A stretch of DNA of 64,000 bases from Anisodus tanguticus (taxonomy: Eukaryota > Streptophyta > Magnoliopsida > Solanales > Solanaceae). Below, piece after piece: positions 44,856-57,672 of this stretch. A program made the position numbers and the translations under genes. Within the stretch, counting starts at the first letter, position 1, and every line of letters starts with the position of its first letter. Location: NCBI GenBank assembly GCA_034509755.1, contig CM067541.1:31633504-31697503 (forward strand). Direction: 5' to 3'. The notes beneath the pieces were generated by a model. The model had not been told where the DNA came from. It made no database searches and saw only the letters and a list, made by a program, of their open reading frames with translations.

Positions 44856-46096
44856 GCACTTAAGGCCTCTTTGGAACTCAGAACTTCTTTTGACTTTACT
44901 TTGGAATAACTTTTAGTTGACTCTAACGATTAACTCTTTTGAATACTTTTTTCCAAAGACTTATGATAAGGTAAATCAGTAACCAAATAACAATGATCAT
45001 AAGGATAGAAATTACAATGATCAATTCTCGACAAGAGATTTCGATATACAATAGAATGAAGCTTTCGACGTTTCTTTTTGAAAATTTCTAACCATTTGGA
45101 TTTCATGCTTTTGAAAGAAAGGGATAGCCTTACATACCTTATCCACGAAGTTACAATCGTTCTACAAGTCCTCGCATTCCTTATGGATGATTATCTATAT
45201 CATGAAAAGGGTTGATATCAATATTGAATCCAAATTCCATAGTAAAACTCATTTAGGTGTCCTTCGATAATTTTAAGCATATAGGATTCTTAGACTTCTA
45301 TATACGGATAACTATGTAATTCAATCCCACAACCCTTTAATACGTACTTGCCTTAGTCCATAACGTATACAATCAGTTTGATTATCTAATTCAACCCATA
45401 CTTTAAGTAAAACAGCCCAACAACTTATACCCCGATGATTTCACAAGTTTACGGGTTTCGATTATGAAAATTCTTTCACAATGCTCTAAATCATGAATTA
45501 ATCACAAATATAGATAGAGGAGGATAAAACTTACCTTTACGCATCATAATCTCCTCAAAATAGTAGAGTGTTTTATTTCCAAGGGTTTCCAAAATCAATT
45601 CCACAAGAAGACGATAATTCTTATGATAACCACGGGGTTTATTACGTAAATTTTGTAAATTAAGGCTTGGATTTGATCTTGAGATGATAAAGTACCTTGG
45701 GGAGGGTTTGGGGAGAATTTAGGGTCTGGTCTAGGTAAACAATGAGCCCCAAATCGCAAAAAATTGATTTAAACCCGAAGCAAAATCTGCACCGCCTAAA
45801 AAAGGATGGTCTTTTTGGAGGTCCGTCAATCTGGACCGTCAATCCAGATCTGTAATTCAATTTCTCAGGAAAATTAAAAGTTCAGATTGGGAATTTGACG
45901 GTCCGTCAATCTTCCTGTTGCCACTATTTCCGATTTCATCAAAACATATATTCTCGATCCGTTTAACTTCCAAACACTCTGGTACTTCCATACACAAACT
46001 GTAAACCTTAATTACCCTTATGTAAGGTCATACCTCTTCTCGAGGCATTGGTATACATTAACGACATGATGGAATATGAAATAATAAGGTGTAACA
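43964..46096 (-). repeat. 3' LTR of the gag-only Gypsy (complete)
   Basis: From TGTCACACCCC to GGTGTAACA (2133 bp) on the plus strand, followed by TCCTTCCTCCCTTA, the polypurine-tract complement. It contains a (TA)n tract at about 44820-44852 and GACGGTCCGTC-type palindromic motifs near 45830-45915. Confidence 0.85.
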
Positions 46097-49000
46097 TCCT
46101 TCCTCCCTTAGGAACATTCGTTCGCGAATGTTGAAGATATTATAACTTTTGAAGTCTTTTTCCAAAAATTTTGGCAGAGTTTCCCTTGTAAACATGATTA
46201 TCCAAAGTCTGTTAAGCAGCCCAAATATGCATCCAACACCACACATAGAGATATAATAACAAAACAACATCAAATCGGCCTTACATGACCGTTTATACTT
46301 ATAATAGTCAGAGAGAGTTCAGCCATAACTTACCTTAACATTCTCTTGATAATACACGAGTTGCACCTGATACATTTATTTCAGAAATATTGTCTAAATA
46401 AGGTAAATGGTCCAACTTCGGTAAACTGAATAGGAATACAGAGATTATATCGCACGAATACTAATAAGAAATTGGATTTTGAAATATTCGAGTATGGAAA
46501 TTCTTAGGTTCCTTGACCACTCTGACAGAGTTCTTTCTGATCAAGTACTATCTCAACTTGTCATTCAATCAAATTATACTAACATTAAATTATTTATACA
46601 TCACCGATCTTCACATGGTCATACATTCTTTTACACAATTGTTTGGTGGCTGTAATTTGTCTGAGCTATTGAATGTTGGCATTTGGGCTATATCTTTCAT
46701 TTATGTGTTACAATTCATCTTATGATGGAATTTAGGTGACATAGTTCGTTGGCATGGAATATAAATAAGATGATGATGAATAATTGTGGTACGAAGATCG
46801 CCAGAGCCGAGGATGTGAAAATAAGAGGGTTATCTAAATTCATCTCTTTCTCTGCTCTTCTTTTCCATTTATCTATAGTATCCTCATATGGTACATAAGT
46901 TTGGAGCAGCTTACTGGTCTTAAAATTTCTTTTCTCAGTAAATTCCTTTCCGTTTTTTTCTTGAAGTAAATTTTGAATAAGTGTCTCCAGTTGGGATTAT
47001 ACTCTTCTTATTAGTTACTGCCTTTTCTAACTGAGTTCTGTCTTATGATCGCGAATATACTTAGACAGAATCTTTCTCTCTTGTCAAGTTGAATCTTACT
47101 CCTGGCACAAAATCTCTTAAAACGTCTCCTCGGTAATCTAGGTATTCTCGCATAACTTACTACCTGAAATCTGATATTGTTACTTTGGGTTCCTTCCCTT
47201 TTTGTGACTTGATAAGAGTCCTACTCTTTTGCCGTGTATAGAACTTTGTTTATCAATTTGGTAATATGTCGCTTAATAGTCATCAATCCTTATTCCAACT
47301 TCTTCCAAGTTCCATACATTCATTTTCTGCCTGGGTTTGGTGGTTTGTGCCAAAATTCTCATTGGTCATCTTAGGATGGGGCGAAGGAAATCCTGAATAT
47401 CCAGAGCTTCTTTCAAACTGGTTCCTCCATTAGTTGTTTGTCATAACAAGCGATTGTATAATGGCTTGAGATAGCCTTTAAGATAAATTTTTGACCAAAC
47501 TTCGATTATATAAATAGACTTAGTTGTTACCATGTAGACATAGTTTCCCATAGTAATATGATGGCCCATAATGATCCTCGGATCACTCAATAATCCTTAT
47601 GTAATATCTCAGTTTCAAGGGCAAATCTCCTTGAGTGTTGTTAATCGATATTCTTAATCCTTGGATCTTGATAAGGTTCCCGTTATTACCTTTACCCCAT
47701 GTTACAATACCTTTTCATGGGCTTTAGATGAGGTACTTTGTCTTGACGCTCCTCAAATCCCCAATATAAGGAAGAATTCATTTACCTACAGCTTCAGGGG
47801 TGGTATCATCCAGTTTCTATTACGGCTGGCCACTTGTTACTTCTTTGGGCAATTACTTCTTGTAACTCCTATAATGGCCTTCTTTTTCAACGGTACTCAA
47901 CTATATGGTCCATTATCTTCCTATTCATTACGTCAGAGCTTCTTCCTTCTCATAACGTCTCAAGTTCGCATACTTCTTTGGCGATGCTATGAATTCCAAA
48001 ATAGGTTCATCATTCCTTAGTTGTATTCCACATTGGCTGAAGTATCCTCTTTCGATTTGTATCGTTACCTTTCTAATTTCCTTAATTTCCCTTTTTCGTT
48101 AAATACTGAAAATAAGACATTCCTTCATTTTCGACGTTGTTTCTTTTTTTTTTTACCTTATTTCTTGAGCGTTTACTATATTTACTGGCTCGGGACTTAT
48201 AGTCTTCTGGAAAAAATAGCATTTCCTTCATACTAAGAGCGCATACTTGCCACGTATAACTCTAAGATCCTGTATACGTTTGTTTGTTGAGTATCTCTTG
48301 TAAACTTATTCCCTAAAGCAAACCTCTGGAATACTCGTGTTATTTTGCAACATTGCTCATGCTAGGGGCCATCCTACCTCCCTTTTTATTGAAGGATTTA
48401 CTTCGCAATGTGTGGATCTGCTTAATCCCTACATGGTTACCGTACTTGAGTCATCGTTACTGCCTTTATTTCTTGATTTTGGCCTCCTTAGTAACTAATG
48501 TCCTTAACCTTATGACTATTGCATCACCCTTCTTGTAAGGTTTCTAGTTCATTCGGCAGTCAAAATTTACTATTACTCGCCCACTCATCTCTTGTTTCCT
48601 TGCTCTTATTCTTTAGCTCTTCTCCTTATCATTTATCTTAGACCATTTCATTATTATCCCATCATATGCTCACATTTGTCCTTACTTTCACTCACATATC
48701 CTTAAGGATCTTATCGATATTCGTGGCGGAACTAGTGCTTGACATACTCAAATTCAACTCGTGGTTGGATTCAATCTTATCACTGATTCGGGCTTCCTCC
48801 CCTTAATTTGTAGTAGAGTCCTTCTCTATCCATCGTTCAGCCAACCTACTTGTATACTATCGATTCGAATTCCTTTAAAGATTCCTCATCTTAGTGTGTT
48901 CCCAGTAGCATCATTTATAGATGTCATAGATTATATTTTTGGCTCGGAAAGCTTAAGAACCACTTCTTTACTAATATCCTTATCCTTTAATGGTAGTCAT

Positions 49001-49757
49001 GTTGCTTGGGGTCTCACTCCAATCCTGTTATTGGTATTCTTACCATTACCGTCTTTCCACAGATCTATTTGCATGAGAAACATCATTCGGCCTTATTATG
49101 TTTCCATAACACTTGTGCTTGTGTTTACTAGACACCCGGTCACCATATATCATTATTTAATATTGAAAATCTTATTATCTTTTATTGCCATCCACACACG
49201 TACTGTTATAGTAAGAGAGGTATATCATTCGCCTTTAACAACACTCCTCCCGTCTCACGGTCTTCTTAAATAGTTTAACCCTTGTGGAAGTATTGGGGTT
49301 ACTAGTTTATGTACAACATTTCACGACCCTTTTCCTTCAACTGTTTTCTGAACAAAACTTCAGGTAACTTATTCCCAGAAATCCATTTCCTTATCATTAT
49401 TCTGGGGGTTCCCTTTATATTTTGGACTCGTTAATATCCCTCTTAGGTCACGTGTTCATATATCTTCTGTGTTTCAGTATCACTCATGCTACAGAGCCTA
49501 AGGATGTTGTGTATATATGTATCCAAGTAATGGTTGATTTCTAAGTCATTTTACTTAGAACCTTGAACATAATTGTAGTTTCACTTAACACGTTCCACTC
49601 CTATTATCCATTTACGGTTCATATATATATGTATGACACGCTTTCTATATCAATTATAACCGACCGATCATGGGCATAAACACAACTATTCTTATCAATA
49701 TACTTGATTAATTGTATTTAACTCTGAGTAACATCGAGATCTGCTATTCCCCCTGAA
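46097..49757 (-). mobile_element. Non-coding internal region of the gag-only Gypsy
   Basis: Pyrimidine-rich on the plus strand. The longest frames (47661-48020 and 48761-49273 on the plus strand) have low-complexity hydrophobic composition and no domain, and they lie antisense to the element. No pol motif was found on the minus strand. I read it as decayed or spacer sequence. Confidence 0.45.
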
Positions 49758-50576
49758 TCAATCTCGGGCATCTATACACTTTGTGGCTTCTGCTCCCACA
49801 CTAATAACATTCCTCAACATCACCCGAGCATTGCCCATAATGCACTTGTCCACACTAATGGCACAATGACTGAAATCTCTCGGGACATTCTCTAGACCTA
49901 TGTCCCAAGGCTCCATATCTAGAACATAACTCAATATCAAATAAGCATACTCTATCATATCTCCTTCCACATTGCTGAAAGCATGGTCTACTACTTCCAA
50001 CATCTTCTTGTACCTGCCTGATTTCTATCTGGGAGCTTCGATTTGATGCATCTCGTAACACAAATCCTTCGGTACCTACTTCCATCCCAAACCTTCCGAT
50101 CTGTGTACTGGTTACTTCTTCCTCACTTTTACTCATTCGGGATGAACCTTGGTTAACTGACTTCCATGATAATGGCTTCTCGGCCTCTCAGAAGGTCTAA
50201 CCTGTGAGGGCAACTGAACATGACCCTGCTCTTGGAAGATAATTGGAGGTGTCATTGCATACACAATACCACTCACACCTAATTCAACCGAAAATAACTG
50301 TTGCGTTGATGGCCTCTGTATTGTGCGAGCCCTCATATGATGTGGCAACATTACTAGAATCGATGGTACTCAGAAGAGCGATTCTTCTGGGGCCTCAGAT
50401 GGGTCCTCCTCCATAGACTATTCTTCAGATGGATCTTCTTTCATATAATAACTCATATTGTCCTCTGGTGCCCTTATACCCCTCAGACCCATATTAATGG
50501 GTGGCTGTCGGCTAGTACATTCTCTCGTATTTCTGACCCAACTCCTGCTACCATTACTTTCCTTGGATCTCGGCAT
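49758..50576 (-). pseudogene. Gag remnant with tandem zinc knuckles
   Basis: Minus-strand ATG at 50574-50576 (MPRSKESNGSRSWV). A TAG interrupts near residue 45 and a frameshift lies near 50135. Toward the end comes a knuckle-like LCSRYGALGHRSRECP, then in another frame CGQVHYGQC and CY-stop-CGSRSHKVYRCP, a second CCHC knuckle with a nonsense codon. The usual Gag capsid core between N-terminus and knuckles is not recognisable, and the whole is shorter than normal Gag. Function in the family is RNA packaging. Confidence 0.6.
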
Positions 50577-50760
50577 TATTGAAAAAGAGAATCAAGATGA
50601 AAAGATAGGAATTCAGTTACTTACGACTTCGCTTCTAACACATGATCTAGATTTTTAAGAAAGGTAATACCCTAAATGCCTTGTAGCCTCCTGTTTATAA
50701 GTGTGGCGCGCAACACACCCATAAGCAAGAATTTACTAGACACAACTCAAAAACTCCCTA

Positions 50761-50781
50761 AGACTGACCTGCTCTGATACC
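50761..50781 (-). other. Primer binding site of the gag-only Gypsy
   Basis: CTGCTCTGATACCAAG on the plus strand reads TTGGTATCAGAGCAG on the minus strand, the initiator tRNA-Met complement, four to five bases from the LTR start at 50787. Confidence 0.85.
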
Positions 50782-50786
50782 AAGTT

Positions 50787-51640
50787 TGTCACACCCCAAA
50801 ATAGGGGGTGTGGCCGGCACTCGGTGCCCTGCTGGCCTGAGCGTACCACTCTGATGACCAGACTTTTGTATAAGTAGAACTTCCGGCCGGCAAGGTTATA
50901 TTAGAATATAACACAATAATAACACTGAACAAGAGGGACTAGCCCAACACTTACATATGATAAGACCGACAAGGTCAAAACATGGTTCAATAAAAAATAA
51001 CTCAGTCGACAAGGTTATACATTAATAATTGTACATACCAGACAAGTCTGTGAGCCTCTACGAATAATTGTACTATCATATGGTCGGGACAAGTCCCCGA
51101 CCTACCCATACTATACACAACTCTGCAAAACATACTAACTAGCTGACCAAGAAGCTCCGGGAAAGACGAAGCTCACTTATTGACGGCAGAACTCGATAAC
51201 TCCTATTTTGGTGGCCTGGCAGAGCCCCTATCAGAACCTGCGGCATGAACACATAGCGCCCCCAGCAAAAATGGCATTAGTATGAAAGAAATGTATTGAT
51301 ATCTAAAGCATGATTAACAATATGAAACTGTAAGCTGTAAAGAAAGGCATAAAAGCAATATGAAGAGATAAGTTGTCAAGGAAAGCATAAAGCAACATGG
51401 ATGCCATATAAGGCGAATAATGAAACTCTGAAACTAAAATGAAACCTGTCTAGATAGGCCTTACAGTATAAATTGCCATCAACTTATAGTGCGAGGTGTA
51501 TAATATGTCACTACCCTTAGGTATATTCTAAGGTGTATGGATGGATGGATATCTAAGTGCCTGCCCGACGACTATAGCGCGGCGCGGTGTGTATAATGTA
51601 TATGTACATCTTCCCACCGACTATTTGAAACAGTGGTGTG

Positions 51641-51713
<73 letters not shown>

Positions 51714-52680
51714 GTAGCACTTAAGGCTTCTTTGGAACTCAAAACTTCTTTTGACTTTACTTTGGAATAACTTTTAGTCGACTCTAACGATTAACTCTTT
51801 TGAATACTTTTTTCCAAAGACTTATGATAAGGTAAACCAGTAACCAAATAACAATGATCATAAGGATAGAAATAACAATGATCAATTCTCGACAAGGGAT
51901 TTCGATATACATTAGAATGAAGCTTTCGACGTTTCTTTTTGAAAATTTCTAACTCTTTGGATTTCATGCTTTTGAAAGAAAGGGATAGCCTTACATACCT
52001 TGTCCACGAAGTTACAATCATTCTACAAGTCCTCGCATTCCTTACGGATGATTATCTATATCATGAAAAGGGTTGATATCAATATTGAATCCAAATCCCA
52101 TAGTAAAACTCATTTTTAAGTGTCCTTCGATAATTTTAAGCATATAGGATTCTTAGACTTCTTTATACGGATAATTATGTAATTCAATACTTGCCTTAGT
52201 CCATAACGTATACAATCAGTTTGATTATCCAATTCAACCCATATTTTAAGTAAAACAACCCAACAACTTATACCCCGATGATTTCACAAGTTTACGCGTT
52301 TCGATTATGAAAATTCTTTCACAACTTGCTCTAAATCATGAATTAATCACAAATATAGATAGAGGAGGATAAAACTTATCTTTACGCATCATAACCTCCT
52401 CAAAATAGTAGAGTGTTTTATTATTTCCAAGGGTTTCCAAAATCAATTCCACAAGAAGACGACAATTCTTACGATAACCACGGGGTTTATTACGTAAATT
52501 TTGTGAATTAAGGCTTGGATTTGATCTTGAGATGATAAAGTACCTTGGGGAGGGTTTGGGGAGAATTTAGGGTCTGGTCTAGGTAAACAATGAGCCCCAA
52601 ATCGCAAAAATTTGATTTAAACCCGAAGCAAAATCTGCACCGCCTCAAAAGGACGGTCTTTTTGGCGGTCCGTCAATCTG
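50787..52680 (-). repeat. 5' LTR of the gag-only Gypsy (truncated)
   Basis: Closely matches 43964-45842. Homology stops at GTCCGTCAATCTG near 52680, so the last 250 bp present in the other LTR are lost. Its AT microsatellite (about 51645-51712) is roughly twice as long as in the partner LTR. Confidence 0.85.
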
Positions 52681-53429
52681 GTTTGACGAACTAACATTAT
52701 ATAAATGGCGCAACGATTTTGGCTGATTGAATGTGTGAGAAAGAAGAAATTTCATGAATGAAGGATATATTGGGGTTGATTGAATGTGAGGAAGGAGATT
52801 TTAGGGTTCTTATATGTGTGGGTCGGGTATGGATTTTTATGGGAATGGTAATATTATTGTTGTCCCCTTTAAAATGGTATTTTCTATAAAAAAAAAAAAA
52901 TTAATCGTTAAAGAAAATGAATAACGAGCGGATGGGCGATGGTTTGGTACGTGCATAGGCCTGGGCAACGTGAGATTGTTTTTAATTCACGCGTAAGTTA
53001 TTTAGGAGGATAAATAATTACCAGTAAATTTTAATTATTAAAATAAGTTTTCGATGCAAGTTTAGAGGTGGAAAAATATAACAATAATAGTTTATATACA
53101 TGTACACTTTATACACACAAAAAAAAAAGAAGGTAGAAAGGGGAGATGAAGAAAAGACCAAGGATGGACCAACAATCTGATTGGTTCCTTTTGTTGTCAC
53201 AATCTGAAAAATTAGCTAATATATTATGATATCATTAATTGGGCAAGTGTGATAACGACGAAAACGAAAACGAAAACGAAAAGGTCTCAAAGTCAATCGT
53301 CATTTATACATAATTGTTAATTTTATTATTTTATTATTTTTCCTTTACTAATTTCAACTTAATAATTTTTAGACTCTGATATGGGCGATGAAATAAATAA
53401 GTATATTCTACGGATTGGGATGTTCCATT
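52681..53429. other. Intergenic sequence without recognised features
   Basis: AT-rich. A short (ACGAAA)n tract is at about 53255-53282. No coding frame, RNA gene or transposon end was recognised. Confidence 0.5.
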
Positions 53430-53441
53430 GAATTAATTATT

Positions 53442-56400
53442 ACAACAACAACATACCTAGTGAAATCTCATAATGTGAGGTTTGGGGAGAGAGTGTACGC
53501 AGATCTTACATCTACCTGGGTAGGTAGAGCGGTTGTTTCCGAAAGACCCTCGGCTAAAGACAGAGCATAATCACAAGCAAAGCAACAACAAAAACAAAGT
53601 AAGAGAGATAGTCAGAAAATATTTAAAGTAGTATGGAAATGCTGGTACCAAAAATGAATAAGTCATGATAGCGCATTCCGAAAAGTAAGTAGTAACTAGC
53701 GCAGGTAAATAAGCTATACAAAATAGGACACTAGCAGTAGAAATCAAGCTACAGGGGACTATAGAGAATACTGCGCCTATTATTATGATAGTCTAAGCGG
53801 ACCTACAATACTAACACTACAACTATCAATTTGCAAGCATAAGTAGGACTACGCTCGACTATCTACTACCCTTCTACCCTAATTTGTGTCCTCCAACACC
53901 TCCTATCTAAGGTCATGTCCTCAGTAAGTTGCACTTGCGCCATATCTCGTCTAATCACCTCTCCCCCAATACTTCTTCGGTCTACATCTACCCCTCATGA
54001 ACCCGTCCATAGCCAGCCTCTCACACCTCCGCACTGGGGTATTTCTGTCTCTCCTCTGCACATGTCCAAACCATCTCAACCTCGCTACACGCATCTTATC
54101 CTCCACCGAGGCCGGATATTATTATTTCTAATCATATCCCTCCTTATATGCCACATATCTATCTCAACACCCTCATCTCCGCAACTTTTATCTTTTGGAT
54201 TTGCGAAGTCTTGACTGACCAACACTCCGCCCGATACAACATAGTCGATCTAACCACCGCCATATAGAACTTGCCTTTAAGTTTTGGTGGAATATTTTTT
54301 TCGCATAAGACTCCAGATGCGAGCCTTCATTTCATTCACCCTGCCCCAATACGATGTGTGACATCGTTGTCAATCTCGTCATCCCATTGGATAATAGACC
54401 CGAGGTACTTGAAGCTTCCTTTCTTTGGAATGACATAAATACCAAGCCTTACCTCCACGCCTGTCACAAGATCGCTCTCATTATTGAACTTGCACTCCAA
54501 GTATTCTCTCTTGGTCCTACTCAGCCTGAACCATTTAGATTCCAGAGTCTGTCTCCAAACCTCCAGCTTAGCGTTCACTCCGCTGCGAGTCTAATGAATC
54601 AGGACTATGTCATCTGCGAATAACATACACCATGGCACCTCCCCTTGGATTTGTCGTGTCAGTCCATCCATCAGCAAGGCAAATAAGAATGGGCTAAGAG
54701 ATGATCCCTGGTGCAGCTCCATCATTACTGAAAAGTGCTCCGAGTCTCCTACCACTGTCCGTACCTTGGTCTTGGCTCCATCATACATATCCATGATCAC
54801 CCTAGTGTATGTCACATGTACACCTCTAACCTCCAAACATCTCCATAGAACCTCCCTAGTGACTTTGTCGTATGCCTTCTCGAGGTCGATGAAAACTATA
54901 TGTAAGTCTCTCTTCCTCTCCCTATACTGCTCCACTAACCTCCTAATAGGATGAATGGCTTCTATGGTCGAACACCCCGGCATGAATCCAAACTCATTCT
55001 CAGAAATAGACACGCATTTTTTCACCCTCATCTCCATGACCCTTTCCCAAACTTTCATAGTGTGGCTTAACAGCTTGATACCTCTATAGTTGTTGAAACT
55101 CTGGATATCACATTTGTTCTTGTACAAATGGATCATTGTACTCTACATCCATTATCCGGGCATTCTCGTCATTTTAAAAATGACGTTAAACACCTCAGTC
55201 AGCCACTCCAAACCTTCCCTGCCTGCGCTCTTTCAAAATTGAACTGGGATCTCATCAGGCCCGGTCGCTCGTCCCCTGCGCATCCTGCGAACAACACCCT
55301 TAACCTCCTCAACCTTAATGTTTCTACAATACCCAAACTCCCAGTACCTACCAGATTGCTCCAGATCTCCCATCACAATGTCTTTATCTCCTTTTTCGTT
55401 CAAGCGTTTATGGAAGTAAGACTGCCATCTGCGCCTAATATGCGCGTCCCTCATCAGTACTTTGTCATCCTCGTCCTTGATGCACCTCACGTGATCCAAG
55501 TCACGAGCCCTCCTCTCATTCGCTTTGGCTAGTCTGTACAACTTCATATCTTCGCCTTTCTCATCTAGTTTCACGTATATGCGTTCAAAAGCTATCGTTT
55601 TCACCGCCATAACTGCAAGGTTCGCCTCCTTCCTCGCTATCTTATACAGTTTCCTATTCGTCCACTTCTCCACCTCATCCTTGCTTTCTACCAATTCTGC
55701 ATACACCTCTTTCTTCACTTCCACCTTCTCTTGAACTTTATCATTCCACCACCAGTCCCCTCGATGCCCACCATGACTACCCCTAGAGACCCTAAGAACT
55801 TCTCTAGCTATATCTCGAATGCAACTGGTCGTCCTATCCCACATACCGATCGCATCCCCACTACTCTCCCAAGCCCCCTTAGCCATCAACCTCTCTCCCA
55901 TCTCATTTGCACTAGCCAAGGTCAAACTCTCCCATTTTATTCTTAACATGTCATCCACAACCTTCCTCTTCTTCTCCATCTTGATCTCCAAATCCATCAC
56001 CAAAAGCTTATGTCGGGTTGTAAGATACTCCCTCAGAATAACCTTGCAGTCTTTACAAAGACCGTTGTCAACCTTTCTAAGGAGCAAAAAGTCTATCTGA
56101 GTCTTAGCCATCGAACTACGGAAAGTCACCAAGTGCTCCTCCTTCTTTAGGAACCTCGAATTGGATATCACCATCCCAGAAGCTCTAGCGAACTCCAAAA
56201 GTGAGATACCTCCCCCATTTCTGTCCCTGAGGCTAAATCCTTCACGCACATCATCATAACCCCCCGGAAGTGACCCGATATGTCTATTGAAATCCCCTCC
56301 TACAAATAACTTCTCGGTGGGTGGTATACCACCCACCACCTCGTCCAAGTCCTCCCAAAAGCGCCTATTCTCCTCCTCGTTCATGCCCGCTTGCGGCGCG

Positions 56401-57660
56401 TAAGCACTAATAATGTTCATATTGAACCCTCCAACTACCAACTTAATCGTCATCATCATGTCATTGACCCTCCTAACCTCTACCACCTGATCCATTAGCT
56501 CGCTGTCTACTAAAATACCTACCCCATTCCTAAACCTCGACCTACCCGAGAACCATAACTTATACTCGTCGACATCCTTAGCCTTAGGTCCTACCCATTT
56601 GATCTACTAGACACAAGCTATATTAATCATCATCTTCTTAAGAATCTTAACTAGCTCTATGGACTTCCCCGTTAAAGTTCCAAGACCCTATTCTCAGCCT
56701 ACCATCTCCCTTACCCCACTTACCCCCCTAACTATCGCCCCCGTCCCCGACTAAGAACATGACCCTAGCCTACCATCAGTTACCAAAGCCACTAAAGCAA
56801 CTATAAAATAATAAACTACTCAAATATTTACCCTAAACATGAAGATATCAAAGTGAAAGCACAAGTTAACAAGAATCTAGAGGCAAGTAAAACCACTACG
56901 CCAAGAATGCTATAACTAAATACAAGAAGGGTAAATGCAAGAACGTAAAGTCACGAATCAATACAGCGAAGCGACAAAATTTAACAAGTATAAGGACAAA
57001 GAATGGATACATGCAATCGGAGGTACCAACTCCAGTTGAATCGAACGTGTTTGCCAGTGAAAATCACTATTCACCAATACTGTTCACCGGCACCGAAAGT
57101 ACTGTTCACTTGAGTTTTCACCAAAAAGTCGAGTACCTGTGTAGATCGATGAGAAAATCATCGAAAAAGGTAATAATAATAATATAAAATAAGATAAAAT
57201 AAAATAAAATAGTTCAAAATAGTATCATGACAAAAGAGTTGTAGCAAAATTCGAGCTTGGAGATTCGGTGTGGCAGTGGCTAGGTGGAGTGGGTTTTCGC
57301 TGGATTTTGGAGTTGTTTGGTGTGGTTTCGCCGGAATAAAAGAAAAGGAAAGGGACTGGTGCTTTTGGTTTGAGGAAGATGGAGAGAGGGGGTGGAGGTG
57401 TGTGTGTGGTGGAGTGTCAGAGCAGTGGGGGGCGGTGTGGTGTGGTGTGATTTACCGATGGTCTAGCCGGAGAAGGAGGTGGAGATGCGACGAAGAGGAG
57501 GTAAGATCTGTGATTCTGGGCGCGGTCGGGGTCGGGACTAGATGGTGGTGGCAAGCGGACGGCTGGTGGGCGTAATGGGGTTGCCGGCGGCGGGCGAGAC
57601 GGAGTGGGGTGGCTGGGCGATGGTTGGTTGGACTCTCTCTATGTATGTTCTCTTAACTGA
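53442..57660 (-). mobile_element. Full-length RTE-clade LINE retrotransposon
   Basis: Read on the minus strand: a GC-rich 5' leader (57660 to about 56720), one ORF with endonuclease then RT (about 56700-54300), and a 3' UTR ending GGTATGTTGTTGTTGTA at 53442. The flanks are GAATTAATTGTT (57661-57672) and GAATTAATTATT (53430-53441), a 12-bp target duplication with one mismatch placed exactly at both ends. At 4219 bp it is a complete insertion. The 3' end is shared with many Solanaceae RTE elements and related SINEs (family knowledge). Confidence 0.85.
54300..56700 (-). pseudogene. LINE endonuclease-reverse transcriptase ORF (nonsense mutations)
   Basis: From 56495 down to 54336 the reading stays in one frame. 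The endonuclease domain has 'MNIISAYAPQAGMNEEE', 'LFVGGDFNRHIG' and 'KTQIDFLLLRK'. RT has 'NNYRGIKLLSHTMKVWERVM', 'FGFMPGCSTIEAIHPIRRL', 'LHIVFIDLEKAYDKVTREVL', 'LHQGSSLSPFLFALLMDGL' and the active site 'CMLFADDIVLIH' (FADD). Stops lie at 55233, twice near 55145-55160, at 54589-54591 and as paired TAG TAG at about 56608-56613. Such ORFs nick target DNA and prime reverse transcription at the nick. An apparent small deletion near 56687 upstream also disrupts the N-terminus. Confidence 0.85.
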
Positions 57661-57672
57661 GAATTAATTGTT

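Larger units (their letters stand above)
43964..52680 (-). mobile_element. Gypsy-type retrotransposon with gag only (probably non-autonomous)
   Basis: Two LTRs in the same orientation (43964-46096, and 50787 to about 52680) flank a 4690-bp internal region with a tRNA-Met primer site next to the upper LTR and a polypurine tract next to the lower. Gag remnants are at 49758-50576; no protease, RT or integrase could be read. Length and content fit a TR-GAG/LARD-type element. The upper (5') LTR lacks its first roughly 220 bp, so no target duplication can be paired with AATCT at 43959-43963. Confidence 0.75.

Noticed and set aside
47661..49273. Plus-strand ORFs of 119 and 170 codons with hydrophobic stretches
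   Set aside because: They lie antisense in a pyrimidine-rich Gypsy internal region; Phe/Leu/Ser-rich frames are expected there by composition.
54607..56100. Plus-strand ORFs of 70-130 codons
   Set aside because: Antisense shadows of the LINE endonuclease-RT frame.
57270..57575. 101-codon Trp/Gly-rich ORF next to the LINE
   Set aside because: Antisense to the GC-rich 5' leader of the RTE LINE; no known domain.
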